From: Polyangium sp. (in: bacteria)
GTDB taxonomy: Bacteria > Myxococcota_A > Polyangia > Palsa-1104
DNA length: 7,519 bases
Direction: 5' to 3'
NCBI GenBank assembly: GCA_025450955.1
Contig: JANWLJ010000263.1
Coordinates: forward strand, 1 to 7,519
Part shown: piece by piece, positions 1 to 6,422 of the stretch
How positions within the stretch are numbered: position 1 is the stretch's first letter
How the letters are laid out: the number at the start of each line of letters is the position of its first letter
Translations under genes and position numbers: made by a program
Notes under the pieces: model-generated
What the model saw: only the letters and a program-made list of their open reading frames with translations
The model's database searches: none
Told to the model about the DNA's origin: nothing

Positions 1-138
1 AGCAGGCTTTCTGCCTGCGACCGAGGAGCGACGCGGCCAGCCGGGCCCGCAGCAAGCGGGGCGATGGGAGGTTTGGTCGCAGTAGTGCGAGCGCACGCCG
101 CTTTACGAAGCGGCCCGCGGGGTGAGATAGTCGGTCTG
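1..138 (+). other. Upstream region with four perfect hairpins; possible leader or structured RNA
   Basis: Four compact perfect inverted repeats lie in about 115 bases: GCAGGC/GCCTGC (2-7/13-18, 5-nt loop), CCCGC/GCGGG (46-50/56-60, 5-nt loop), TCGCA/TGCGA (77-81/86-90, loop GTAG) and GCCGCTT/AAGCGGC (97-103/108-114, loop TACG, a UNCG-type tetraloop). None is followed by a T-tract, so they do not look like intrinsic terminators. The reading frame of the next gene stays open back to base 1, with an ATG at 64. However, the codons between 64 and 138 include GTA, TTA, ATA and CGA, which are rare in the rest of that gene, so I treat this stretch as non-coding. I compared it by eye with RNase P, tmRNA, SRP RNA, 5S rRNA and common riboswitches and recognised none. 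It may be a long 5' leader or the 3' part of an RNA gene beginning outside the window. The strand is uncertain. Confidence 0.35.
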
Positions 139-2610
139 ATGGGGTCCCGCGTCTATCAAGGAGGGAGCGCCCGCAGCCGTCGCCAGCCGGTGGTCTACGC
201 CTGCCCCTGCGGCGAGCGGTTTCGCGCCGTCGGGTGGCGCGCGGTCGATTCGAGCGACGCCGAGGCCACCGCCCGGCTGCTCGACGGCGCGCTCAACCGG
301 GTGCGCTGCCCGTCGTGCGAGGCGACCGCCGAGCTCGAGCTCCCGGTCATCTATCACGACCTCGAGCGGCCGCGGCTGGTGCTGGTGCTGCCCGATTCGC
401 TGCGCCACCGCGAGCTCGAGGAGCGGGCCGAATTTTGGAAGACGCTCGCCGGCGACGCCGAGCCGCCGCCGCTCTACGTGCTCGAGGCGCAGGTGGTGTT
501 CGGGCCGGCGGGATTGCGCGCGGTGCTCGCGCCGGCGCCGAGCCCGGAGGAGTTTCACCACGCGCCGACCCCGACCCCGAGCGTGACCCCGGCCGAGGTC
601 GTTCCGCCGCCCGCGCGCGCGCCGGTCGAGGAGGCGACCCGGCCGCGGATCGATCCGGCCGAGCTGCGCCGCGCGATAAAGCCGACCGGCGACGAGGAAG
701 ACGGCCAGACCCGGGTGCGGATGCTGGTGCCCGATCCGCGCGCGGCGATGATCGAGCGCTGGATCGCCGGGCGCGAAGGGCCGCAGGCGCTGCTGGTCGA
801 CGACGCGGTGCTGGTGTGCGCTTCGCTCCCGCCGCCCGCGCTCGAGTGCTTCCTCGACGACGCGGGCCAGAAGGCCGGCAAGATCGAAGTGCGGGTGCAG
901 CTCCACCGGCTGCCGAGCTATCCGCTGGTCGCGCTCACCCTGGTGGCGCCGGCGGGGCGGCGCGATATCGAGGCGCGGGTGCTCACCGTCCCGCTCGATC
1001 TCGCGCGCGCGGCCCATCGGGTGGTGCTCGACGCGCTCGGGCGCCAGGCCGCGCTCACCTTGGAGCTGTACGACTCCGACTATCTGCCGGTGGTCTCGCA
1101 CCGGGTGGTCGCGCCGCTCGAGGAGAACGTGCGCCGGGTGATCTTCGAGGCCAAGGACGCGCTCGAGCGGCTGGCGCCGCAGAGCCGCAGCTTCGAGCGC
1201 GCGCGCGCGATGCTGATGCAGCCCGGCTACGATCGCCTCGGCCGCGCTACGGTCGCGCTGCCCGACGACGAGCTCGAGCCGCTCGAGCGGCCGGGCGCGG
1301 TGCTGGCGGCGCTCGCGCAGGTGGCGCGCTTCAGCGAGCCGAACGCCGAGGCCTACCTGGTCGAGATCCGCTCGATGCCGCTTGTCGCCTGGCGCAGCCT
1401 CAGGGCGCGGGTGATTCGGCGCGCGCTCGATCTCGGGATCGCGGTGCCGCGTCCGCTGGTCGAGCGGTCGGCCAAGGAGTCGACCGCGCCGCTTCCGTCG
1501 TGGCAGGAGCTGCTGGCGATCCAGGTGCGGCGTTTTTCGGAGGTCTCGTCGCGGCAGCGGCAGAACGATCTCTCCGCCGCCGAGGAGGCCGAGAACTGGG
1601 ATCTGCTCTTGCGCGAGTGCGCGCTCGCGGGAGTGATCGTCGACGACGAAGTGCGCCAGCTCGCGGCGGCCTCGCTCAAGCGGGCGCGCGCGGGCGCGGG
1701 CGGCGGCATCGATCTGCGCGGCCTCGCCACCTCGGAGCTTACGACGCTGCTCGAACGGCGCGAGCTCCGGCGCGAGGCGGCGGTGATCCTCTGCGAGCGT
1801 CACGAGACCCCGACCTTGCCGGCGCTCTTCTCGGTGGTGCGGCGCATGCCGCGCGGCGAGGCCAACCTGGTCCTGCCGGCGGTGACCGCCTTCGGCGCCG
1901 CGGCCGAGAAGTGGCTGATCGACGGGCTGCGCTCGAAGAAGGCGTTCATGCGGCAGGGCTGCGCGCTCGCGCTCGGCGTGCTCAAGACTCCGCTCGGGGT
2001 CGACGCGCTGGTGCGGCTGCTGCTCTTTGAGCCCACCGAAATCTGGAGCGAGGTGGCGCGCGCGATCGGCGACGTCGGTGCGCAGGCGGTGATGCCGCTC
2101 GCCGCCAGGCTCCGCGAGGCCGACGGAGAGCGGCAGGGGCGCATCGTCCAGGCGCTCGCGCACATCGCCGCCCACGGCCTCAAGGCGCCGATCGAGGCGC
2201 TCGCCGCCGGACGAGATGCCCTGGTCGCCTCCGCCGCCGCGCGCGCGCTCACCCTCTCGGCCGAGATCAAGCTCGCCCACGAAGTGGTGCGCCACGGTCA
2301 GGGCCCGGGCGGAAGCCCCGCCGAGCAGACGGTGGTGCGCGGATTTTCCCGCCGCTTCTACGAAGCGCTCGACGGCGGCTCGGGCGCGATCGAGCTCGAT
2401 GCCCGTGAGCTCGAAGAGCTCAAAGAGGGCGAGCTGGAGGAGCTCGACGAGGCGCCCGAGCTCCTCGGCGAGCTCGACGACGGTCCAGACGAGCCGCGCA
2501 CCGCCACCGACATCCCGGTGCTGCGCGAGCCGGCCCGGCGCGATCCGGTTCCGCGCGATGAAGATACTTCGCCGATTCCGAAGAGCAGCTTGCCGGGTGA
2601 CCGCGGATGA
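139..2610 (+). CDS. CpXC-domain and HEAT-repeat protein, function unknown
   Basis: About 823 residues from the ATG at 139. Residues 22-60 hold a C-P-C-G ... C-P-x-C pattern (Cys22, Cys24, Cys57, Cys60), followed by beta-strand-like sequence. This matches the CpXC domain, a probable zinc-binding module. A Pro-rich linker follows at about 132-174. Residues 195-520 are a mixed alpha/beta region that I do not recognise. About 530-710 is a series of Ala/Leu-rich helical pairs resembling HEAT repeats, usually a protein-binding scaffold. The tail from about 750 is strongly acidic (runs of Glu-Leu and Asp) and then Pro/Arg-rich and probably disordered. There is no signal peptide or membrane segment, so the protein is probably cytoplasmic. 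The start is uncertain. ATG 64 would add 25 residues of atypical codon use, and ATG 139 has only a distant GGGGTGAG at 119-126. A perfect AAGGAGG at 158-164 has no start codon at normal spacing; the next candidate is GTG 190. The metallophosphoesterase gene follows after 26 bp and is probably co-transcribed. The CpXC and HEAT assignments are by eye. Confidence 0.82.
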   Translation: MGSRVYQGGSARSRRQPVVYACPCGERFRAVGWRAVDSSDAEATARLLDGALNRVRCPSCEATAELELPVIYHDLERPRLVLVLPDSLRHRELEERAEFWKTLAGDAEPPPLYVLEAQVVFGPAGLRAVLAPAPSPEEFHHAPTPTPSVTPAEVVPPPARAPVEEATRPRIDPAELRRAIKPTGDEEDGQTRVRMLVPDPRAAMIERWIAGREGPQALLVDDAVLVCASLPPPALECFLDDAGQKAGKIEVRVQLHRLPSYPLVALTLVAPAGRRDIEARVLTVPLDLARAAHRVVLDALGRQAALTLELYDSDYLPVVSHRVVAPLEENVRRVIFEAKDALERLAPQSRSFERARAMLMQPGYDRLGRATVALPDDELEPLERPGAVLAALAQVARFSEPNAEAYLVEIRSMPLVAWRSLRARVIRRALDLGIAVPRPLVERSAKESTAPLPSWQELLAIQVRRFSEVSSRQRQNDLSAAEEAENWDLLLRECALAGVIVDDEVRQLAAASLKRARAGAGGGIDLRGLATSELTTLLERRELRREAAVILCERHETPTLPALFSVVRRMPRGEANLVLPAVTAFGAAAEKWLIDGLRSKKAFMRQGCALALGVLKTPLGVDALVRLLLFEPTEIWSEVARAIGDVGAQAVMPLAARLREADGERQGRIVQALAHIAAHGLKAPIEALAAGRDALVASAAARALTLSAEIKLAHEVVRHGQGPGGSPAEQTVVRGFSRRFYEALDGGSGAIELDARELEELKEGELEELDEAPELLGELDDGPDEPRTATDIPVLREPARRDPVPRDEDTSPIPKSSLPGDRG

Positions 2611-2636
2611 CGGTACTATCGTAAAAGGCCGCTCAG

Positions 2637-3368
2637 ATGAGAATTGGCATCTTCTCCGATACGCACGCGAACGTCGAGGCGCTCTCGGCGGTGCTCGCCG
2701 CCTTGAAAAAGGAGGGCGTGGACAAGCACGTCTGCCTCGGCGACACCGTCGGCTACGGCGCCAATCCGAACGAGTGCTGTGACCGGGTGCGCGAGGTGGC
2801 GGCCTTCACCATTCTCGGCAATCACGACGCGGCGGTCGCCGGCCGGATGGACTACAGCTACTACTACGACGCCGCGCGCCAGGCGCTCGATCTCCACGCG
2901 TCGATGCTGACTGCCGAGAATTTGCGCTGGCTCCGCTCTTTGCCCTACGAGGTGCGCGAAGGCGACGTGGCGTTCGTCCACGGCTCGCCGATCAACATCG
3001 AGGAGTTCGAATATATCTTCGCGCCCGAGCAGGCGGCGCGCTGCCTGCCCGAGTGGGACAAGCTCGCGCAGGTGACCTTCATCGGCCACTCGCATCTGTG
3101 CAAGTCGTTTGCGCTTCAGCCCGACGACGTGCACGAGGTGGTGGCGCAGAAGTTCGAGCTCCGGCCCGGGCACAAGTACATCATCAGCGTCGGCTCGGTC
3201 GGGCAGCCGCGCGACTACGACAACCGCGCCAGCTACACGCTCTACGACACCGAGACGCGCGTCTTCGAGTACAAGCGGGTCGCCTACGACATCGACGCGG
3301 CGGCGCAGAAGATCTTCACCGCCAAGCTCGAGCGCAACTTCGGCAACCGCCTGTTCATCGGCGTGTGA
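2637..3368 (+). CDS. Calcineurin-like metallophosphoesterase (YfcE/Metallophos_2 type)
   Basis: 243 residues. The full binuclear metal-site signature is present in order: S-D-T-H (Asp8, His10), G-D-x-V-G-Y-G (Asp36), G-N-H-D (Asn62, His63), V-H-G-S (His115) and G-H-S-H (His151, His153). Such enzymes use two divalent metals to hydrolyse phosphomonoesters or phosphodiesters. The cytoplasmic single-domain branch includes YfcE-like phosphodiesterases and nucleotide hydrolases. The substrate cannot be read from the sequence. At 243 residues it is longer than YfcE (about 180), with extra sequence between the Asn-His-Asp and His-Gly motifs (a Tyr-rich YSYYYD stretch at 73-78) and a C-terminal extension. 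The start ATG 2637 is supported by the SDTH motif beginning only six residues in and by AAAAGG at 2623-2628, 8 nt upstream. It follows the CpXC/HEAT gene by 26 bp with no visible terminator, suggesting one transcript. Its last 14 bp overlap the end of the convergent glycosyltransferase gene. Confidence 0.92.
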   Translation: MRIGIFSDTHANVEALSAVLAALKKEGVDKHVCLGDTVGYGANPNECCDRVREVAAFTILGNHDAAVAGRMDYSYYYDAARQALDLHASMLTAENLRWLRSLPYEVREGDVAFVHGSPINIEEFEYIFAPEQAARCLPEWDKLAQVTFIGHSHLCKSFALQPDDVHEVVAQKFELRPGHKYIISVGSVGQPRDYDNRASYTLYDTETRVFEYKRVAYDIDAAAQKIFTAKLERNFGNRLFIGV

Positions 3369-5157
3369 GCCGCGTCGGCGACGGTGCGGCCGCTTTCGCG
3401 AGCGGCGGGATCACCAGCTTCTCGCTCGGCAGGCGCGCGGCGAGCGCCTGATAGCGGCGGCGCCAGGCAGCGTCCATTCCCCGACGCGGCGCGGGCAAAA
3501 GCGCGGCCAGCTCGGCGGCTTCGTTCAGGCTCAGCTCCTCGGGCTCTTTTCCGAAGTAGCGCTCGGCGCCCTCGGAGATTCCATAAATTCCCGGTCCCAG
3601 CTCGGCGAGATTCAAATAGAGCTCGAGGATCCGGCGCTTGGAGACCACCTGCTCGAGCCGCCAGGCGAGCACCGCCTCTTCGAGCTTGCGCGTCACCGTG
3701 CGCTCGCCCGAAAGATAGAGGTTCTTGACCAGCTGCTGCGTCAGCGTCGAGGCGCCGCGATCGAAACGATCGACGCCGAGATCGGCGATGAGCGCGCGGC
3801 GGATCATCTCCAGATCGAAGCCGTGATGGACGAAGAAGCGGCCGTCCTCGGAGATTAAAAAGGCGCGCACGACCGAAGTCGGCAGCTCGGAAAGCGGGCG
3901 CCACGACGGATTGTCGGGGCCGAGGAGAAACCGGCGCGGCCGGCCGTGGGCGTCGACGGCGTGGGGCAGGGCGGGCTCGCCGGAGACGAGCTGGGTCACG
4001 TCGGCGCGCGGCGGATCGGCGAGCACCCGGCAGCCGAGGTCGAGATGGACCCCGAGGCGCACCGAGGCCAGCTCGGCGAGATCGCCCGACAGCTCGCCGT
4101 GGCCGCCGATCGTTCCCTCGAGCGTCAGGCCCGCGAGCGCGGGCACCAGCTCGGGCGGCAGCGCCGAGAGGAGCTGGTTACAGTCGGTGGCGGGCAGCCG
4201 CGCCTGGGTGAGAAACGCGCCCGAGCGGCTGAGGCCGCCGGAGAAGATCGCCTGAACCGGGCCGAGCCCGACCTTGAGCCGGTCGACGGTGAGCGCGCCG
4301 CGCACCAGGCCGACCGCGCCGTCGAGCTCGAGCGCGATCGGGCCGATCGGATCGCGCGAGACCGCGCGATGGTCGATTGAGAGCGCGGTGAGGCCGATGC
4401 GTCCTTCGGCGCGCAGCTCGTCGGCGTTCAGGCGCACGGTGAACGCGCCCGAGGCGGCGGCGCGATCCAGCGCGACGCCGAAGCGGCGGCCGAGCGGGGC
4501 GATCGGTTGAAGCGGCAGCTCCTTCAGCTCGGCGCGCGCGGTGAGCGCGCCACCGTCGATGCGGCCGGCGAGCGTGAGGCCGGTGCGCGCCGCCCGCAGG
4601 CGCCAGCCGCCCGCCGGATCGCGCGTGGCGGTGCCGGCCAGCGCACCTGCGAGCGCGCGCGGCTGGCCCGCTCCCAATTCAGCGCCGGCGAACGCGATCC
4701 GCTGCACCCGTCCACCCTCGATCTCGACGCCGAGCTCGTCGATCGCGACCGGCAGCCCGGCGCGGCGAAACGCGATCCCGCGCACGGTGAGGCGCGCCCG
4801 GCCGCCTGCGCCGAAGCTCGCCTCGAGCCGCCTGGCCGAGACCGCGCCGAGCGAGAGCCCCTCGACCACCAGCGAGCGGGGACGGGGATGGCCGCCCATG
4901 ATCGCGGCGAAGGGATCGACCCCGATCGCGATTCGATCGGCGCGCGCCTCGGCCACCCGCACCGCGCCGAGCTCGAGCGTCGCCGGGGCGACCAGGCGCG
5001 CCGAGCCGAACACCACTTGATCGGGCCGAAGCGCGAGCGCGCGGGCGAGCGAGGCCGCGAGCGGTTTGGCGAGCGGCGGGTGAAGCGTGAAGTAGCCGGC
5101 GACCGCGCAGCCGCCGAGCGCGACGGCGAAGAGGGCCGCGCCGGCGATCCGTCTCAA
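3355..5157 (-). CDS. Monofunctional GT51 peptidoglycan glycosyltransferase with AsmA-like N-terminal region
   Basis: 600 residues. The C-terminal part (about 425-570) carries all GT51 motifs: E-D-G-R-F-F-x-H-x-G with catalytic Glu437, G-A-S-T-L-T-Q-Q (468-475), R-K-L-E-E (490-494), K-R-R-I-L-E-L-Y-L-N (507-516) and a final E-A-A-E-L-A-A-L-L motif near 546-555. GT51 enzymes polymerise lipid II into glycan strands on the outer face of the inner membrane. No transpeptidase domain follows, so it is monofunctional like MtgA, but it is much longer than MtgA (about 240 residues). Residues 40-380 are repeated short beta-like segments resembling AsmA/TamB-type envelope proteins. Cys326 and Cys376 could form a disulfide. 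The N-terminus is a short basic stretch plus a hydrophobic segment (4-23) with L-G-G-C at 14-17, so it is either a membrane anchor or a lipoprotein signal. The start is TTG 5157, chosen because it precedes this segment; a GGCGGGG stretch lies just upstream. It lies 16 bp after the ligase gene, so the two are almost certainly one operon. The N-terminal AsmA assignment is by eye and less certain than GT51. Confidence 0.9.
   Translation of the reverse strand: MRRIAGAALFAVALGGCAVAGYFTLHPPLAKPLAASLARALALRPDQVVFGSARLVAPATLELGAVRVAEARADRIAIGVDPFAAIMGGHPRPRSLVVEGLSLGAVSARRLEASFGAGGRARLTVRGIAFRRAGLPVAIDELGVEIEGGRVQRIAFAGAELGAGQPRALAGALAGTATRDPAGGWRLRAARTGLTLAGRIDGGALTARAELKELPLQPIAPLGRRFGVALDRAAASGAFTVRLNADELRAEGRIGLTALSIDHRAVSRDPIGPIALELDGAVGLVRGALTVDRLKVGLGPVQAIFSGGLSRSGAFLTQARLPATDCNQLLSALPPELVPALAGLTLEGTIGGHGELSGDLAELASVRLGVHLDLGCRVLADPPRADVTQLVSGEPALPHAVDAHGRPRRFLLGPDNPSWRPLSELPTSVVRAFLISEDGRFFVHHGFDLEMIRRALIADLGVDRFDRGASTLTQQLVKNLYLSGERTVTRKLEEAVLAWRLEQVVSKRRILELYLNLAELGPGIYGISEGAERYFGKEPEELSLNEAAELAALLPAPRRGMDAAWRRRYQALAARLPSEKLVIPPLAKAAAPSPTRLTRR
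3389..3406 (+). terminator. GC-rich hairpin 20 bp after the metallophosphoesterase stop, no T-tract
   Basis: GCCGCT (3389-3394) and AGCGGC (3401-3406) form a perfect 6-bp stem around TTCGCG. It is placed where a terminator for the plus-strand pair would be expected, but it lacks a T-run and sits inside the C-terminal coding region of the opposing gene, so it may be chance in GC-rich DNA. No better terminator is visible between the convergent genes. Confidence 0.2.
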
Positions 5158-5173
5158 CGCGCGCGCCCCGCCA

Positions 5174-6187
5174 CTAGTGCGGCTCCGACGCCAGGCGCCG
5201 CTCGGGCGGCAGATCGTGAATGCGCCGCACCCGGCTTTCGCCCGAGCGGCCGCCGGCGTGCAGCCGCGCCTCGTCGAGCACCGCTTCGATGAGCGCGCCG
5301 AGCTCGAGGCCGGCTGAGTGGGCGATCTTGGGCAGCAGCGAGGCCGGTCCGAGCGAGGGCAGGGTGTCGACCTCGAGCACGTATTCGTTGCCGCGCTCGG
5401 AGACCACCAGGTCGACCTCGACGAGGCCGGTGGCCTCGAGCGCGCGCGCGGCCCGCTCGGCGAAGGTGAGCGCGCCCCTTAGCCGCTCGGCCGAGAGCCG
5501 CGGCGGCGCGACCAGGCTCACGCCTTTTTGCATCCGAGGGCCACGGCCGCGCCGCGCCGCGAAGTCGAAGATTCCCCGCCCGCTGTACGCCACCTCGATC
5601 GCGCCGAGCGCCTCGCCGCCGAGCACCGCGACGTGCACTTCGCAGCCGCCGACGTGGCGCTCGACGAGCACGTCGTCGTCGAAGCGCAGCGCCTCTTCGA
5701 CCGCGCACTCGAGCGCGCCCGCATCATCGACCCGCTTGACCCCGAGCGACGAGCCCTCGGCGCGCGGCTTGACCACCGACGGAAAACCGAACGAGCCGTG
5801 CTGCTCGAGCGCGCCGCCTTCGCCGCGGCGATGAACGTAGTAGGGCGGGGTCGGCAGGTTGTGCAGCCGGAACAGCTCCTTGGCTTTCAGCTTGTCCATC
5901 GCCAGCGCCGAGGCGAGCACGCTCGAGCCGGTGTAGGGAATCCCGAGCACCTCGAGCAGCCCCTGGACGCAGCCGTCCTCGCCGTAGCGGCCGTGCAGCG
6001 CCAAGAACGCGACGTCGATCCGCTCGGCCCGCAGCGCCAGATCGAGATCGTGGTCGACGAAGATCCGCGCCACGTCGTGGCCGCGCTCGCGCAGCGCTTC
6101 GAAGGCCGCCTCGCCGGTCTCGAGCGAAAGCTCGCGCTCGCTCGACAGCCCGCCCATGAGCACGCCGACTCGCCGGGCTAACCGCAT
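5174..6187 (-). CDS. ddl: D-alanine--D-alanine ligase family ATP-grasp enzyme with altered active site
   Basis: 337 residues, about normal length for Ddl (305-370). Ddl joins two D-alanines using ATP in the cytoplasm, supplying the terminal dipeptide of the peptidoglycan stem. Seen here: G-G-L-S-S-E-R-E-L-S (12-21, Glu17 matching the D-Ala-binding Glu15 of E. coli DdlB), L-H-G-R-Y-G-E-D-G (64-72), Y-T-G-S and M-D-K (Lys99), V-V-K-P-R-A-E-G-S-S-L-G-V (Lys140) and Glu176/Glu183. Near the C-terminus are Asp259, Glu272 and Ser283, equivalent to Asp257, Glu270 and Ser281. Three positions differ from the usual signature: Arg255 becomes Glu257, metal-ligand Asn272 becomes Asp274, and Gly276 becomes Ser278. 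In the omega loop the usual Lys-Tyr is Arg212-Arg213. Residues 312-337 are a basic extension. The start ATG 6187 is 11 nt from GAGAGG (6204-6199). It is the first gene of the operon with the glycosyltransferase. The Ddl family is clear, but whether it makes D-Ala-D-Ala or another dipeptide or depsipeptide is open. Confidence 0.9.
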   Translation of the reverse strand: MRLARRVGVLMGGLSSERELSLETGEAAFEALRERGHDVARIFVDHDLDLALRAERIDVAFLALHGRYGEDGCVQGLLEVLGIPYTGSSVLASALAMDKLKAKELFRLHNLPTPPYYVHRRGEGGALEQHGSFGFPSVVKPRAEGSSLGVKRVDDAGALECAVEEALRFDDDVLVERHVGGCEVHVAVLGGEALGAIEVAYSGRGIFDFAARRGRGPRMQKGVSLVAPPRLSAERLRGALTFAERAARALEATGLVEVDLVVSERGNEYVLEVDTLPSLGPASLLPKIAHSAGLELGALIEAVLDEARLHAGGRSGESRVRRIHDLPPERRLASEPH

Positions 6188-6291
6188 GATGGCCGCATCC
6201 TCTCCGCTCCTTGACCGAGGCGCATTCTCAAGCTCCGTGCCGCCCGGAACCCCGCGCCCGGTGGGGAGGCTGGCTCGAGCGGGTCGTCGTT

Positions 6292-6308
6292 GACACGCTG
6301 ACCGTGTC
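6292..6308. promoter_or_regulatory. Perfect inverted repeat, candidate operator
   Basis: GACACG, a 5-bp spacer CTGAC, then CGTGTC make a perfect 17-bp dyad, the size of a typical homodimer operator. Its left arm overlaps a TTGACA hexamer at 6290-6295, which has no good -10 partner downstream, so the hexamer may be part of the operator rather than a -35 box. The site is in the middle of a divergent region, where a regulator could act on both sides. No regulator is identified. Confidence 0.35.
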
Positions 6309-6363
6309 CTTCACGAGTACAGGCGCCTGCCCGCACCCGCAAATTTTTTGCCCGCGCCGCGGC

Positions 6364-6390
6364 TTGACACCCCTACCGCCCGAGGATAAC
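6364..6390 (+). promoter_or_regulatory. Sigma70-like promoter for the HARE-HTH gene
   Basis: TTGACA (6364-6369) is a perfect -35 consensus. GATAAC (6385-6390) is a 4/6 match to the -10 box, with a short 15-bp spacer. An AT tract at 6341-6349, conspicuous in this GC-rich DNA, lies where an UP element would be. Transcription would begin near 6397, giving a leader of about 25 nt before the ATG at 6423. GAGG at 6417-6420 is only 2 nt from the start codon, closer than an ideal ribosome binding site. Confidence 0.5.
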
Positions 6391-6422
6391 AGTTCGATAC
6401 TTTATTCAGACGAGACGAGGGA

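Larger units (their letters stand above)
6188..6422. promoter_or_regulatory. Divergent intergenic region between ligase operon and HARE-HTH gene
   Basis: 235 bp with no credible gene; the short frame at 6211-6426 has no domain and unlike codon use. Going rightward it holds a leader for the minus-strand ligase (GAGAGG at 6204-6199), a perfect inverted repeat at 6292-6308, a 10-bp palindrome CAGGCGCCTG at 6320-6329, an AT tract AAATTTTTT at 6341-6349, an 8-bp palindrome GCCGCGGC at 6356-6363 and a sigma70-like promoter at 6364-6390. I could not find a convincing promoter reading leftward into the ligase gene. Confidence 0.7.

Noticed and set aside
21..38. CCGAGGAGCG resembling the 5' strand of an SAH riboswitch
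   Set aside because: The matching downstream GGCUCGG and GGCGCUC elements are absent, and the gene that follows is not in SAH or methionine metabolism.
234..2030. Plus-strand open frame of about 598 codons overlapping the first gene
   Set aside because: Its product is almost entirely Ala, Arg and Gly, the typical frame-shifted shadow of a GC-rich gene.
103..2295. Long minus-strand open frame (about 730 codons) opposite the CpXC/HEAT gene
   Set aside because: It is rich in Arg, His and Gly with no domain. High-GC coding DNA routinely leaves long open antisense frames, and the plus-strand frame has clear domains and codon bias.
4507..5292. Plus-strand open frames opposite the glycosyltransferase
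   Set aside because: Low-complexity Arg/Ala/Glu products, opposite a gene with full GT51 motifs.
6290..6320. TTGACA at 6290 as a second promoter for the HARE gene
   Set aside because: No acceptable -10 hexamer lies 15-19 bp downstream; the hexamer overlaps the dyad and is better explained as part of it.
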